From Parvibaculaceae bacterium Mf 1.05b.01 (lineage in GTDB: Bacteria > Pseudomonadota > Alphaproteobacteria > Parvibaculales > Parvibaculaceae): a stretch of 64,000 nt of DNA. The notes beneath the pieces are model-generated. The model was not told where the DNA came from. It searched no databases and saw nothing but the letters and a program-made list of their open reading frames with translations. A program made the position numbers and the translations under genes. How positions within the stretch are numbered: the stretch's first letter is position 1; each line of letters opens with the position of its first letter. Positions 54,882 to 64,000 of the stretch are shown here, one piece after another. The DNA lies in contig BAOK01000001.1 in assembly GCA_000509225.1 (NCBI GenBank), forward strand, positions 1,426,001 to 1,490,000. Direction: 5' to 3'.

Positions 54882-55951
54882 GTGTCGTCCCCACCATTCC
54901 CTTGGTAGAGAGAGCTCACCAGATATTTGGCAGCGGCAAAGCGGACCAGGACCCCCATGGCGGCGGCGACAGGCACGGCAAGCAGCATGCCCACAAAGCC
55001 AAAGAGATAGCCGAAGGCAAACAGAGCCAACATGACCCAGAGCGGATGTAGCCGGACGCGGTCGCCTACCAGCTTAGGTGTGAGGAAATTTCCTTCGATG
55101 AACTGTCCCACACCAAAGACGCCTGCAACGGCGATGATCCATCCATAGTCAGGCCAGAACTGGACCACTGCGATGATCATGGCCAGCACAAAGCCAACTA
55201 TGGTGCCGACATAGGGGATGAAACTGATGATCCCGGCGATCGCGCCGACGATGAAACCGAATTCAAGTCCCAGAACGGACAGGCCGATGGCATAAAAGCT
55301 CCCGAGCAAGAGGCAGACAGCCCCCTGCCCGCGCACAAAGCCAGCCAGAACTTCATCAATTTCCCGGGCAATCGCCCGGATCGTTGCCGCATGGTCCCGA
55401 GGCAAAAGACCGTCAACGCGTTCCACCATATTGTCCCAGTCGAGCAGCATGTAGAACGCCACAATGGGGGTGACGAACAGGAGCGAAACAAGGCCTATAA
55501 TCGCCATGCCCCGCTGCCACAGGCCTGCAATGGAGCCCACCAGCATATCCAATACGCTGTTAGCCCCTCTACTCATTGCCGCTTGAATATCCGTGCCCTC
55601 ACCAGCGAGCAGCTGCGCCAACCGCCCTTCAGAAAGGCTCATCAGAAGTTCCTTTGCACGCTCTGCGAGACGCGGTGCGGCTTCCAGGAGTGCCAATGTT
55701 TGCTCGTAAGCCACTGGCATCAGAACGATCAAGGACGCGAAGAACAAAAGTATGAATATGGCTGTGATGACGGTTGTGGCTGCCAGTCGAGACAAGCCCC
55801 ATTTTTCGAGCTTATCAGCCGCAGGGTCGAGCAGGTAGGCGGCGGCCAGCCCTGCTACGAAAGGCAGTAAGACGCCGCTCAGCAACCAGATAAGCGCAAT
55901 GAAGAGGAAGAATCCGGCGACCCAAAACAGCACCTGACGTTGAATGGTCAT
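54878..55951 (-). CDS. AI-2E family transporter (PerM-like)
   Basis: 357 residues with about eight transmembrane segments: an N-terminal pair (10-40, 55-85), a soluble region (85-140), then five or six more. Contains the GxxxGFVxGxxxxxxxxxPYVG-type stretch (GFIVGAIAGIISFIPYVG) and the PxxVGxxxxxxPLWVxxAL motif (PKLVGDRVRLHPLWVMLALF). Export of an unknown substrate; the AI-2 assignment in the family name is not implied. Operon with hdaA. Confidence 0.92.
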   Translation of the reverse strand: MTIQRQVLFWVAGFFLFIALIWLLSGVLLPFVAGLAAAYLLDPAADKLEKWGLSRLAATTVITAIFILLFFASLIVLMPVAYEQTLALLEAAPRLAERAKELLMSLSEGRLAQLLAGEGTDIQAAMSRGANSVLDMLVGSIAGLWQRGMAIIGLVSLLFVTPIVAFYMLLDWDNMVERVDGLLPRDHAATIRAIAREIDEVLAGFVRGQGAVCLLLGSFYAIGLSVLGLEFGFIVGAIAGIISFIPYVGTIVGFVLAMIIAVVQFWPDYGWIIAVAGVFGVGQFIEGNFLTPKLVGDRVRLHPLWVMLALFAFGYLFGFVGMLLAVPVAAAMGVLVRFAAAKYLVSSLYQGNGGDDT

Positions 55952-55987
55952 CGGGTTTATCCTCGGTTCCTAACGGGTTTCTGAGCT

Positions 55988-57088
55988 TTAACGAATGGCG
56001 GCAAGGTACCAATAGCCTTCAAGATTATTCAGGGTCAGGCTCTTCTGAGCCAGGTTCAGCTCCAGCGTGTCAACGGTGCCGACATAGTCCAGTTCCACCT
56101 GCGCGCCTTCTGTAGAAATTGCAACGATGGTGGTTTTCTGAATGAGCGGAATCTGAGCCAAGCGGTTTCTGATCGCCTGCCATTCCCCAATTGACTCATA
56201 TGCAACAGACGCGGAGATCACCGCACGCTCTGCAAACCTAACCGTGCTTTCTCTCTTCCAGTCAGCCTGGGTGGCATCGACAAACCGTCCCGCCAAACGG
56301 AAGGCAGCGGTCTGAAGCGAGGGAGCACTTGCCTCCCGCCCGGACCAAGATTTGGGTGCGCCTTCGCCACTTGGATAGGTAATGACACGGACGGACAGCG
56401 CAGACGGCGTATCACCGGTCTGTGCGTGGGCCACAATGACCCGATCAGCGCCATAGCGCGTGGCAAGGTTCGACAAAGCGGGTCGGTCGCCGCCGAGTGC
56501 CTGCTCAACAGTGAGCGTCGTCATGTCGCCAATGTCGCCGAGCGGCACCACCATGGGTGTCAGAATGTTGTCCAGATCGGTGCCGGCCCAGGCTGCCGTC
56601 CAGGCGTTTCCTTCATCCCAAAGACGATCTCCGGTTGCATCGGTCAGAACCGGCACAATCACCGCTGTCCTTTCGCGGCTCTCGGAAAAGGGGATCGACC
56701 TCGCGGTGAAAAGGTTTCGGACCGCAGAGGGCTGAAACTTCACGCTGAGATTGGCGAGATACCTGGTCGCAGACCGCTTCTCATTAGCCACCTGAAAGGA
56801 TCGAACCATCCCCTCCGCCAAATTGGTGTCGACAGTGGGAAGAAGGGACCAGTCTTCCTGGAGCGCCAGGCGCTTCAGCAAAATCTCCAGAGCCCGGCGC
56901 TGGCCGTCAGCCACTGCGGCGTTTCGGGCCTGGGTGGCTGTTTCCGCCGTTGCATCAATGGAGATACCCGTGACCGTGAAGACATCCGCGGCAGCAGCGG
57001 GCTTGCCCATCGTGCCAATCAGCAGGATCAACCCCGCCAATGCACTGAAGTTTGCCAGATTGCCGATCTTTCTGATTTGCCGTCTCAT
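55988..57088 (-). CDS. DUF2066 domain-containing exported protein
   Basis: 366 residues from ATG 57088. Signal peptide to about PAAAAD (residue 34). DUF2066 body: VTGISIDATAETATQARNAAVADGQRRALEILLKRL, the RSFQVANEKRSATRYLANLSVKFQP region, and VIVPVLTD. C-terminal part has tandem DxxxLxxxL-like segments. Function unknown. The 85-residue extension to 57343 overlaps purM leader sequence and is rejected. Divergent from purM. Confidence 0.9.
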   Translation of the reverse strand: MRRQIRKIGNLANFSALAGLILLIGTMGKPAAAADVFTVTGISIDATAETATQARNAAVADGQRRALEILLKRLALQEDWSLLPTVDTNLAEGMVRSFQVANEKRSATRYLANLSVKFQPSAVRNLFTARSIPFSESRERTAVIVPVLTDATGDRLWDEGNAWTAAWAGTDLDNILTPMVVPLGDIGDMTTLTVEQALGGDRPALSNLATRYGADRVIVAHAQTGDTPSALSVRVITYPSGEGAPKSWSGREASAPSLQTAAFRLAGRFVDATQADWKRESTVRFAERAVISASVAYESIGEWQAIRNRLAQIPLIQKTTIVAISTEGAQVELDYVGTVDTLELNLAQKSLTLNNLEGYWYLAAIR

Positions 57089-57314
57089 ACTCACCCTAAT
57101 TCCCCGATTTGGAGCGATTTGCGCCCAGTGACGCCTTGGTTCTGCGCAAACTACATCATTGAGCGCCCACCATGAAGCGCTACGAGGGCTAAAATGGGGC
57201 CATTTGCTGTCAAGTTCGCCTTGCATCGCGGCGCGTTTTGCGGTGTTTTGAGCGCGAACTTCGAGGGTGCCCCTCGTCGATTCCTTCGAACCTGATGCAA
57301 GGCCTTCCCGCCCC

Positions 57315-58409
57315 ATGACCGATTCTTCCGACGACCGCCCCAATCGCTATACCTACCGCGACGCAGGCGTCGATATTGATGCCGGCAATGCCCTGGTCAA
57401 GGCCATCGCGCCCCTGGCGCGCGCTACCGCACGTCCAGGCGCTGATGCAAGCCTTGGCGGCTTTGGCGGGTTCTTTGACCCCAAGGCGGCTGGTTTCAAG
57501 GACCCTCTTCTGGTTGCTGCCAATGATGGGGTGGGTACAAAGCTCAAGATCGCTATTGAGACAGGCAAACATGACACGGTCGGTATTGACCTGGTTGCCA
57601 TGTGCGTGAACGACCTGATCGTTCAGGGCGCCGAACCGTTGTTCTTCCTCGACTATTTCGCGACCGGCAAATTGGAGCTTGAAGAGGCGGAAGCTGTCAT
57701 TGCCGGTATCGCCAAGGGCTGCGAGATGTCAGGGGCTGCTCTCATCGGTGGGGAAACCGCTGAGATGCCTGGCATGTATGCTGAGGGCGACTACGATCTC
57801 GCTGGCTTTTCCGTCGGCGCGGTGGAACGCGACGCAGTGCTGCCCCGGCCTGATGTCGGGCCCGGCGATGTGCTTCTGGGACTAGCCTCAAGTGGTGTGC
57901 ATTCAAACGGCTTCTCCCTGGTGCGGCGCCTTTTGAGCGATCACAAAATCGGCTTTGATGCCCCCTTTCCCCCTTCCGCCCAGAACGGTGCGAACGAAAC
58001 GGTCGGCGATGTTCTGCTCACGCCCACCCGCATCTATGTGAAGCAGCTGCTTGCCGCCATGAAAGCGACGGACGGGATCAAAGCGCTCGTTCACATCACC
58101 GGCGGCGGATTTACCGAAAACGTTCCCCGCGTACTGCCAGACAATATTGCAGCCGACATTGATGGCGCCAGCTGGACGCAGCCGCCCGTGTTCAAATGGC
58201 TCGCTGAGCTTGGCGGGATCGACAATGCGGAGATGGGCCGGACCTTCAATTGCGGCATCGGCATGGTTGTCGTTGTTGACGCTGCGAGTGCAGACGCCGT
58301 CACGGCCGCGCTTGAAGCAGAGGGCGAAAGCGTCGCGCGGATCGGCACCCTACGCGCCGGTGAGACCGGTGAAGTGGTGATCAATGGTCAGTTGGGATCG
58401 GCTATATGA
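57315..58409 (+). CDS. purM: Phosphoribosylformylglycinamidine cyclo-ligase (AIR synthetase)
   Basis: 364 residues from ATG 57315 ([21 protein letters not shown]). Fifth step of purine synthesis, ATP-dependent closure of the imidazole ring. Visible: [98 protein letters not shown] and NCGIGMVV. Four-base overlap with purN, so translationally coupled. Confidence 0.97.
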   Translation: MTDSSDDRPNRYTYRDAGVDIDAGNALVKAIAPLARATARPGADASLGGFGGFFDPKAAGFKDPLLVAANDGVGTKLKIAIETGKHDTVGIDLVAMCVNDLIVQGAEPLFFLDYFATGKLELEEAEAVIAGIAKGCEMSGAALIGGETAEMPGMYAEGDYDLAGFSVGAVERDAVLPRPDVGPGDVLLGLASSGVHSNGFSLVRRLLSDHKIGFDAPFPPSAQNGANETVGDVLLTPTRIYVKQLLAAMKATDGIKALVHITGGGFTENVPRVLPDNIAADIDGASWTQPPVFKWLAELGGIDNAEMGRTFNCGIGMVVVVDAASADAVTAALEAEGESVARIGTLRAGETGEVVINGQLGSAI

Positions 58410-59053
58410 AGCTTGGCATTCTCTTTTCTGGTCGGGGTACCAATCTCAACGCTCTTATCGACGCCTGCAAAGATGACAAATACCCGGCAGAGATCGCCAT
58501 CGCGATTTCAAACAATCCCAATGCCGAAGGTATTGCCATCGCTGAGGCGGCAGGTATTCCGGTCCAGGTGATCAATCACAAAGAATTTGAAGATCGTGAC
58601 ACGTTTGATGCGGCCCTTGATTCCACATTGAAAGAAGCGGGTGTGGAGTTGGTTTGCAATGCAGGCTTTATGCGCATCCTCACCAGTGGTTTCGTCAAGA
58701 ATTGGCACAACAGGCAGCTGAACATCCACCCGTCGCTGCTGCCTGCCTTTAAGGGCCTGCATGTTCATGATCGGGTTTTGGAATCAGGTGTTCGATTGAC
58801 GGGCGCCACCGTCCATTTTGTCCGTGATGAAATGGATGAGGGGCCGATTGTTGCCCAAGTCGCAGTCCCGGTGAACGCAGATGACACTGTTGAAACGCTG
58901 ACCGCGCGCGTCCTAGAAGCCGAACATCAGATCTACCCAATGGCCGTTCGTTTGGTTGCAGAAGGCAAAGCCCGCGTTCAGGGTGAGCGTGTAACCATTC
59001 AAGGGATGCCAGACTCAAAAACGGGCCCGCTCTTTGTGCCAGCACTCAGCTGA
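58406..59053 (+). CDS. purN: Phosphoribosylglycinamide formyltransferase (GAR transformylase)
   Basis: 215 residues. Transfers formyl from 10-formyltetrahydrofolate to GAR. Motifs: [15 protein letters not shown] (phosphate loop), [13 protein letters not shown], catalytic Asn/His in [13 protein letters not shown], and the catalytic aspartate in [11 protein letters not shown]. Standard purMN operon order. Confidence 0.97.
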   Translation: MKLGILFSGRGTNLNALIDACKDDKYPAEIAIAISNNPNAEGIAIAEAAGIPVQVINHKEFEDRDTFDAALDSTLKEAGVELVCNAGFMRILTSGFVKNWHNRQLNIHPSLLPAFKGLHVHDRVLESGVRLTGATVHFVRDEMDEGPIVAQVAVPVNADDTVETLTARVLEAEHQIYPMAVRLVAEGKARVQGERVTIQGMPDSKTGPLFVPALS

Positions 59054-59100
59054 GTACCGAACCGAACAAGCCCGTTTCTGCATCTGATGAGAATGATTTG

Positions 59101-59132
59101 AGCCCGGGTCTAGTAGGTCTCACAACCGGGCT
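59101..59132 (+). terminator. Hairpin after purN, possible terminator
   Basis: AGCCCGG (59101-59107) pairs with CCGGGCT (59126-59132), 7 bp with an 18-base loop, followed by a few Ts (TTGGTCTCATTTT). Weaker than the rne and chemoreceptor terminators, but it lies 48 bases after the purN stop, between convergent genes. Confidence 0.45.
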
Positions 59133-59148
59133 TTGGTCTCATTTTCTC

Positions 59149-59198
59149 GTCGCATTTCCGAACCACAAAGTCTGCAACTTTTGTTGGAAATGCTTTAG
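59149..59198. repeat. Dispersed hairpin repeat, copy C (short)
   Basis: Arms GCATTTCC (59152-59159) and GGAAATGC (59186-59193) pair as in copy A. The middle is shorter than in copies A and B. The ndk stop codon (59195-59197) lies inside the right end, so the element forms the 3' end of ndk mRNA as well as separating it from purN. Confidence 0.65.
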
Positions 59199-59617
59199 CC
59201 AACCAGCTCAGCGTCTGTGAAGAAGAACTTGATTTCTTCGGCAGCTGTTTCTGGCGCATCTGACCCATGGACGGAATTCGCTTCGATGGACTCAGCGAAA
59301 TCCTTGCGGATTGTGCCGTCAGCTGCATCGGCTGGGTTGGTTGCGCCCATGACTTCCCGGTTCTTGGCAATGGCGTTTTCGCCTTCCAGAACCTGAACCA
59401 CAACGGGGCCGGATGTCATGAAAGCCACCAGGTCGTTGAAGAATGGACGCTCTTTATGCACACCATAGAAGCCCTCAGCCTGCTCCTTGGTCATGTGGAT
59501 GCGCTTGGAAGCCACAACGCGAAGTCCGTTTTCTTCGAAACGGGCAATGATCTGGCCCGTCAGGTTACGGCGGGTCGCATCAGGCTTAATGATAGAGAAA
59601 GTGCGTTCGAGAGCCAT
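59195..59617 (-). CDS. ndk: Nucleoside-diphosphate kinase
   Basis: 140 residues, full length. ATP-dependent NDP phosphorylation through a phosphohistidine. Visible: [63 protein letters not shown] and the active-site histidine in [10 protein letters not shown] (near residue 117). Divergent from the ABC-F gene. Confidence 0.98.
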   Translation of the reverse strand: MALERTFSIIKPDATRRNLTGQIIARFEENGLRVVASKRIHMTKEQAEGFYGVHKERPFFNDLVAFMTSGPVVVQVLEGENAIAKNREVMGATNPADAADGTIRKDFAESIEANSVHGSDAPETAAEEIKFFFTDAELVG

Positions 59618-59781
59618 TTGGCATTCCTTAGTGTCAGAGATTGTCGGTAATGACCGGATTGCGCCCGCATGGGGCAGGAATTTGCGCGGGTTATAGCGGG
59701 GCTTGGTGGCATCGGCAACCGGCGCGTGCTAGATAGCCTGCTTTCCCACCTCAAGACCAATGGTCTGATTGCCCTAGCCCC

Positions 59782-61731
59782 ATGTTGCATATTAACGACA
59801 TTACCTACCGGATAGACGGACGCCTGCTGATTGATCATGCAACGGCGGCCATCCCGGCTGGGCATAAGGTCGGCCTTGTGGGGCGGAATGGATCGGGAAA
59901 ATCGACCCTTCTGAAGCTGATCACCAAGCAGATCGAACCTGAAACGGGCAGCATCTCGCTTCCCAAACGCTCGGTTATTGGCGGTGTGGCTCAGGAAGCG
60001 CCAGCCGGGCCTACCAGCCTCATTGACACTGTACTTGCCGCCAACACAGAACGCGCATCCCTGCTGGAGGAAGCCGAAACGGCGACCGACGCTCACAGGA
60101 TTGCCGAGATTCAAACACGGCTCGCTGACATGAACGCCCATGCGGCCCCTGCACGGGCCGCCACCATTCTCGCGGGTCTCGGCTTTGATGAAGAAACCCA
60201 AGCGCGTCCCTGCTCCGATTTTTCAGGCGGTTGGCGGATGCGGGTTGCCCTCGCAGCAGTTCTCTTCGCGGAGCCCGATCTGCTGCTTCTCGATGAGCCA
60301 ACCAACTATCTCGATCTGGAAGGGGCGATATGGCTGGAGAATTATCTCAAGACCTATCCCTACTCCGTGATCATTGTCAGCCATGACCGCGATCTCCTGA
60401 ACCGCTCTGTTCAAGGCATACTGCATCTCGATCAAATGAAGCTCACCTATTATCAGGGTGGCTATGATCGCTTCGAGCGCACGCGACGTGAGAAGCAGGC
60501 CCTGCAGATGGCTATGAAGAGCAAGCAGGAAGACGCCAAAAGGCACATGGAAAAATTTGTCGAACGCTTCCGCTACAAGGCTAGCAAGGCGCGACAGGCC
60601 CAAAGCCGTCTGAAAGCTCTGTCGAAGCTAGAGCCGATCCCCGATATTGTGGCAGACCGCATGCTGCCCTTTCACTTCCCAAATGCGGAAACGCCCCTCT
60701 CCTCTCCCATCGCACGCATGGAAGGTGCCTCAGTCGGCTATGAAGAAGGCAAACCGGTCCTGTCGCGGATGGACCTTCGGATTGACCAGGACGATCGGAT
60801 TGCCCTTTTAGGAGCGAACGGCAATGGCAAGTCAACCTTTGCCAAACTTCTCTCCAACAAACTGACCACGCAGGCTGGGAATTTCTATCGATCCAAGAAG
60901 CTGCGTGTCGCTTACTTTGCCCAGCACCAGCTTGATGAATTGCACGCGGATTGGAGCGCCTATGATCATTTCCGCGAGCTGATGCCGGATGCTACGCAGG
61001 CACAGGTTCGCGCGCGCACCGGTGCGGCCGGGTTTGGTGCAGACAAAGCAGATACAAAAGCTGGAAATCTGTCAGGTGGCGAGAAAGCGCGGCTGCTCTT
61101 TTCTCTGGCCACCTTCCACAAGCCACACCTCATGATCCTTGATGAACCAACAAACCATCTGGACATTCAGGCGCGTGAAGCGCTGGTCATGGCGCTGAAC
61201 GAGTTTGAAGGCGCTGTGATCCTTATCAGTCATGACCGCCATCTGATTGAGATGACCGCAGACCGGCTATGGCTGATCGCTGATGGCAGTGTGTCGCGCT
61301 GGGAGGGAGATCTCGCCGACTATCAGAAGTGGCTGCTTGATCCTGCGCGACGCAATGGTCCGCTGTCTCATGTGGACGGCGAAGAGGAGGCGGACGCGCC
61401 TGACCCAGAGGCCACCCGCAAACAACAACGCCAGGATGCGGCGAAAGCCCGTGCCTCCATCGCTCCTCTCAGGAAAGATATTGAGGAGGCGACCGCTGCA
61501 ATCGAGAAGGCTCGAACCTTTATTGAGAAAGTCGATGCACGGCTTGCCAATGGTGGGCTTTACCGAACGGATCCCGACAGAGCCGCCGAGCTTGTCCGTG
61601 GGCGCGGCGCCGCGCAAAAGTCTCTCGACAAGGCAGAGGATCGATGGCTTCGCGCCTCCGAGGCTTATGAGAAAGCCAAGGAGGCCATTGCCAAAGGCGA
61701 TGACGCTAAATCGAAGACCTACTCGAACTGA
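59782..61731 (+). CDS. ABC-F family ATP-binding protein (Uup/YheS type)
   Basis: 649 residues with two ABC domains and no transmembrane part. Walker A: GRNGSGKST near residue 35 and GANGNGKST near residue 345. Signatures DFSGGWRMR and NLSGGEKARL; Walker B followed by DEPTNYLDLE and DEPTNHLDIQ, the ABC-F mark. The inter-domain linker (about 230-280) is Arg/Lys-rich, and the C-terminus is a coiled-coil (540-640) as in Uup. Likely acts on the ribosome to resolve stalled translation. Its end overlaps the convergent MBL gene by 13 bases. Confidence 0.94.
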   Translation: MLHINDITYRIDGRLLIDHATAAIPAGHKVGLVGRNGSGKSTLLKLITKQIEPETGSISLPKRSVIGGVAQEAPAGPTSLIDTVLAANTERASLLEEAETATDAHRIAEIQTRLADMNAHAAPARAATILAGLGFDEETQARPCSDFSGGWRMRVALAAVLFAEPDLLLLDEPTNYLDLEGAIWLENYLKTYPYSVIIVSHDRDLLNRSVQGILHLDQMKLTYYQGGYDRFERTRREKQALQMAMKSKQEDAKRHMEKFVERFRYKASKARQAQSRLKALSKLEPIPDIVADRMLPFHFPNAETPLSSPIARMEGASVGYEEGKPVLSRMDLRIDQDDRIALLGANGNGKSTFAKLLSNKLTTQAGNFYRSKKLRVAYFAQHQLDELHADWSAYDHFRELMPDATQAQVRARTGAAGFGADKADTKAGNLSGGEKARLLFSLATFHKPHLMILDEPTNHLDIQAREALVMALNEFEGAVILISHDRHLIEMTADRLWLIADGSVSRWEGDLADYQKWLLDPARRNGPLSHVDGEEEADAPDPEATRKQQRQDAAKARASIAPLRKDIEEATAAIEKARTFIEKVDARLANGGLYRTDPDRAAELVRGRGAAQKSLDKAEDRWLRASEAYEKAKEAIAKGDDAKSKTYSN

Positions 61732-62630
61732 TCGCCAAGAACACCGGCAGCGATCTGGCTGGCTGTGCGGGGCGCATCGTGACCAACGATGATGGCGATC
61801 TCCGGATTGGCTGCTTCCAGTTGCTTTAACTCAGCGACTTGAGCGTGGGTCCGCGCGCGGTCTTCACCAAGAAAGCCATAACTGACGAGATTGGGTCGCG
61901 TGCGAACCTGATCAATCCCCGCATAGTTCCAGGCGACATCGCCGATGAAAAAATATTCCTGTCCATCGTTCCTGCGCACATACACAATCTGACTGCCGGG
62001 TGTGTGGCCTGCCGCTTCAATCAATACGATGCCAGGCGCCAGAGCCATCATGCCGTCATATGAAAGCGGCTCATAATCCTCAAGAGCGCCATCTGGATAG
62101 TGCACATCCCCCCACTTTTCCGGATAGGCCAGCTGCAGGTCAGTCAAGCGCACCCGATCCAGCAACGCGATCGCGTCGGGGTGTGCCACAGCCCCACCCA
62201 CATGGTCATAATGTTCGTGTGTGAAGACAATCTGATTTGCACTGCTCAACGCACTCATCAGGCGAGCATAGGAATCGTCGTCGAAAAAGGCGGCTCCGCC
62301 GCCGATCGCAGCCTGGTCCTTGCTCATGGCGGCATCAATCATGACATGCCCATCCGCATAGACGACCTGATAAGCATAGATTGGCAATTGATGTGGCGCC
62401 CAGCTCCAACCGGTGATCACCGCTGCGCCGGGGAACTCAATCCCGACCGGTGCCTCCGTATTCACTCTCGTAGGCAGCGGGCCCTCAATGCTGCTGCTGA
62501 GCGTGCGAACCTTGTCCAGATCGATTGAATAGAGAGACTCATCAACGTCGCTCATCTGCAGCAGTGCGATGTAGTAGCCAAGACCACCAAGAACCAAAAT
62601 AGCCAGAACAACCGCGCCAAGCTTTTTCAT
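61719..62630 (-). CDS. Membrane-anchored MBL-fold metallo-hydrolase
   Basis: 303 residues. N-terminal uncleaved anchor or signal (5-25), then a metallo-beta-lactamase fold with zinc site H138-x-H140-x-D142-H143 (THEHYDHVGGA), later histidines in AAGHTPGSQIVYV and GHDAPRT, and metal-bridging aspartate in FFIGDVAWNYAG. Substrate unknown; lactonase-like or other hydrolase activity is possible. Convergent with ABC-F. Confidence 0.88.
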   Translation of the reverse strand: MKKLGAVVLAILVLGGLGYYIALLQMSDVDESLYSIDLDKVRTLSSSIEGPLPTRVNTEAPVGIEFPGAAVITGWSWAPHQLPIYAYQVVYADGHVMIDAAMSKDQAAIGGGAAFFDDDSYARLMSALSSANQIVFTHEHYDHVGGAVAHPDAIALLDRVRLTDLQLAYPEKWGDVHYPDGALEDYEPLSYDGMMALAPGIVLIEAAGHTPGSQIVYVRRNDGQEYFFIGDVAWNYAGIDQVRTRPNLVSYGFLGEDRARTHAQVAELKQLEAANPEIAIIVGHDAPRTASQIAAGVLGDQFE

Positions 62631-62658
62631 AATTTTACTCCCCCATTGCGCCTCTCAC

Positions 62659-63108
62659 TCAGGCTTTCTTTTCCCAGCCACCGGCGTCGTTTTGCTGCCA
62701 GTAGGTTACATCATGACCACCTTCGCTCAGGGTCTTCCAATGACCGCGCGCAGCCCCCACGGCTTCGTCGTCGCGGCCATCGAACATCAGCACACAGCGT
62801 TCATACGGCCCGATTTCGCCAGGCACCGCACCATCCACCAGGAACAGAACATCGGCCCCATTTGGGTTTTCGCCCGTACTTGTCAGCGCCACTGGTTGCT
62901 TCTCCAAAGGTCCATCTTCCTCAGTCCCATGAGGCAGGAAAGCGTCATCGCTATAGGTCCACAAGGCACCATTCAGAGCGTCGAGGCGCTCGGAATTGCC
63001 AACCTGGACCACGGCTTTCCAGCCCCGCTCCAGGCTGCGCTCCAAGAGCGTTGGCAGCACCTGTTCGAGCGATGTTTGCTGCAGGTGATAAAAAAGAACC
63101 TCGGTCAA
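62659..63108 (-). CDS. holC: DNA polymerase III subunit chi
   Basis: 149 residues. Chi binds SSB and the psi subunit, linking the clamp loader to SSB-coated template. Pattern [66 protein letters not shown] is typical. GTGA-type 4-base overlap with pepA upstream, the usual pepA-holC pair. Confidence 0.95.
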   Translation of the reverse strand: MTEVLFYHLQQTSLEQVLPTLLERSLERGWKAVVQVGNSERLDALNGALWTYSDDAFLPHGTEEDGPLEKQPVALTSTGENPNGADVLFLVDGAVPGEIGPYERCVLMFDGRDDEAVGAARGHWKTLSEGGHDVTYWQQNDAGGWEKKA

Positions 63109-64000
63109 TTTTCGTAGTGGTCAGCGACCAGCTTGTTGAGTAACCGCACGCCATAGCCAGAGCCCCAACTTGTATTGATCGCGCTCGCTGGCGAATTCAT
63201 CGCTGTGCCGGCAATATCAATATGTGCCCAAGGACGACCGTCGACAAAGCGCTGCAGGAATTGCGCGGCCGTAATGGAGCCCCCATAGCGGCTGCCCACA
63301 TTCTTCATGTCAGCAAATTTCGAATTGATCATCTTGTCGTAGGGCTCGCCCATAGGAAGACGCCAGACCTTTTCATTGACCGACTGACCTGATGTCGTGA
63401 GCTGTTCGCTCAGTTCATCATTGTTGGAGAAGAGGCCTGCATATTCCTGGCCGAGCGCCACCATAATGGCGCCCGTCAGCGTTGCCAGATCAATCATGAA
63501 CTTCGGATCAAATTTGTCCTGTGTGTACCAAAGGGCATCTGCCAGGACGAGACGACCTTCTGCATCTGTGTTGATCACTTCAATCGTCTGGCCATCTGCC
63601 GCCGTCACAATATCACCTGGGCGCTGTGCTCCAGCGTCTGGCATGTTTTCAACCAGGCCAATCACGCCAACTGCATTGACCGGTGCTTTCCGTGCTGCCA
63701 ATGCGTGCATGAGACCGGTCACACAGGCAGCGCCGCCCATGTCCCCTTTCATGTCTTCCATACCTGCGCCCGGTTTTAGTGAGATGCCGCCTGTGTCGAA
63801 GCACACGCCCTTGCCAACAAAAGCGACAGGGGCCTCACCCTTTTCGCCACCCATCCATTGCATGGTAACAAGCTGGCTTTCCCGCACAGAGCCTTGCCCA
63901 ACGCCGAGCAGCGCACCCATGCCTAGCTTCTGCATGGCTTTTTCGCCCAGCACGTCCACCTTCACGCCAAGCTTTGTGAGTTCTTTCGCACGACCTGCAA
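63105..64000 (-). CDS. pepA: Leucyl aminopeptidase (M17), N-terminal part outside window
   Basis: About 298 C-terminal residues. Dinuclear metal aminopeptidase. Visible: [21 protein letters not shown] with metal-binding lysine and aspartate, [17 protein letters not shown], and the signature [14 protein letters not shown]. The gene reads on past 64000 without a stop; GTG 63965 is only an internal codon. holC follows downstream. Confidence 0.97.
   Translation of the reverse strand, partial: AGRAKELTKLGVKVDVLGEKAMQKLGMGALLGVGQGSVRESQLVTMQWMGGEKGEAPVAFVGKGVCFDTGGISLKPGAGMEDMKGDMGGAACVTGLMHALAARKAPVNAVGVIGLVENMPDAGAQRPGDIVTAADGQTIEVINTDAEGRLVLADALWYTQDKFDPKFMIDLATLTGAIMVALGQEYAGLFSNNDELSEQLTTSGQSVNEKVWRLPMGEPYDKMINSKFADMKNVGSRYGGSITAAQFLQRFVDGRPWAHIDIAGTAMNSPASAINTSWGSGYGVRLLNKLVADHYEN

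Noticed and set aside
1-64000. tRNA, rRNA, CRISPR array, transposase or phage integrase
   Set aside because: Scanning by eye found no T-loop/anticodon pattern, no spaced short repeats and no transposase or integrase motif. tRNAscan-SE and an IS database search would confirm.

Overview
The window is a chromosomal segment from an alphaproteobacterium. The clearest lineage signals are block orders typical of that class: rne next to amiC and PBP1A; accB-accC-aat followed by a DUF2155 protein, an MlaD-type protein and an NDUFA12-type complex I subunit; and aspS, rnd, ppx, ppk, hdaA, an AI-2E/PerM-type membrane protein, a DUF2066 protein, purM, purN, ndk. RNase E has the alphaproteobacterial acidic insertion in its S1 domain and a C-terminal GWW motif. 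Gene content (B12-dependent ribonucleotide reductase, tandem sulfatases, PAS_5 proteins) and moderate-to-high GC would fit a marine or soil rhizobial-type lineage such as the Parvibaculum relatives. That lower-rank guess is inference.

Layout. 1-1444: 3'-truncated PBP1A gene. 1.7-6.0 kb: an accessory cassette (Coq4-like protein, two TetR regulators, a TauD-type dioxygenase, a glycine-reductase-B-like protein) lying between PBP1A and amiC, with two well-formed promoter/operator regions. 6.1-10.8 kb: amiC and rne, diverging from an 870-bp leader region with strong inverted repeats. 10.9-14.6 kb: SnoaL-like protein and two paralogous sulfatases. 14.8-20.1 kb: aminotransferase, a gamma-glutamyltransferase-like lipoprotein, an M48/TPR protease and a DsbA-type thioredoxin. 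20.1-22.8 kb: thiG and thiS, directly preceded by an AT-richer two-gene unit (small 2-oxoglutarate dioxygenase plus a protein with a HEPN-like R-x4-H motif and a zinc ribbon). 23-26.5 kb: membrane protein, methyltransferase, SDR and zinc alcohol dehydrogenase.

26.7-31.1 kb: aroQ, accBC, aat and the envelope/complex I genes. 31.2-35.5 kb: a likely flavinylated redox module (PepSY membrane protein, FMN-binding protein, outer-membrane porin, divergent apbE) and a response regulator. 36-39.8 kb: nrdJ. 39.8-42.9 kb: a small accessory region with two copies of a palindromic repeat around an XRE/membrane-protein pair, a DUF1330 gene with a truncated duplicate, a 62-aa small gene, a cupin and a DUF4188 protein. 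43-44.9 kb: three tandem PAS_5 paralogues. 44.9-59.6 kb: the aspS-to-ndk backbone, with a NIT-domain chemoreceptor placed between rnd and ppx. 59.8-64 kb: ABC-F ATPase, MBL-fold hydrolase, holC and a partial pepA.

Backbone genes cover cell wall, RNA decay, fatty-acid synthesis, DNA precursor supply, polyphosphate metabolism, replication control and purine synthesis. The accessory insertions are where unexplained biology is most likely. The best candidate for an undescribed system is the dioxygenase + HEPN-like/zinc-ribbon pair at 21174-22758; the cassette at 1.7-6.0 kb and the PAS_5 triplet follow. I saw no tRNA, rRNA, CRISPR array or insertion sequence.
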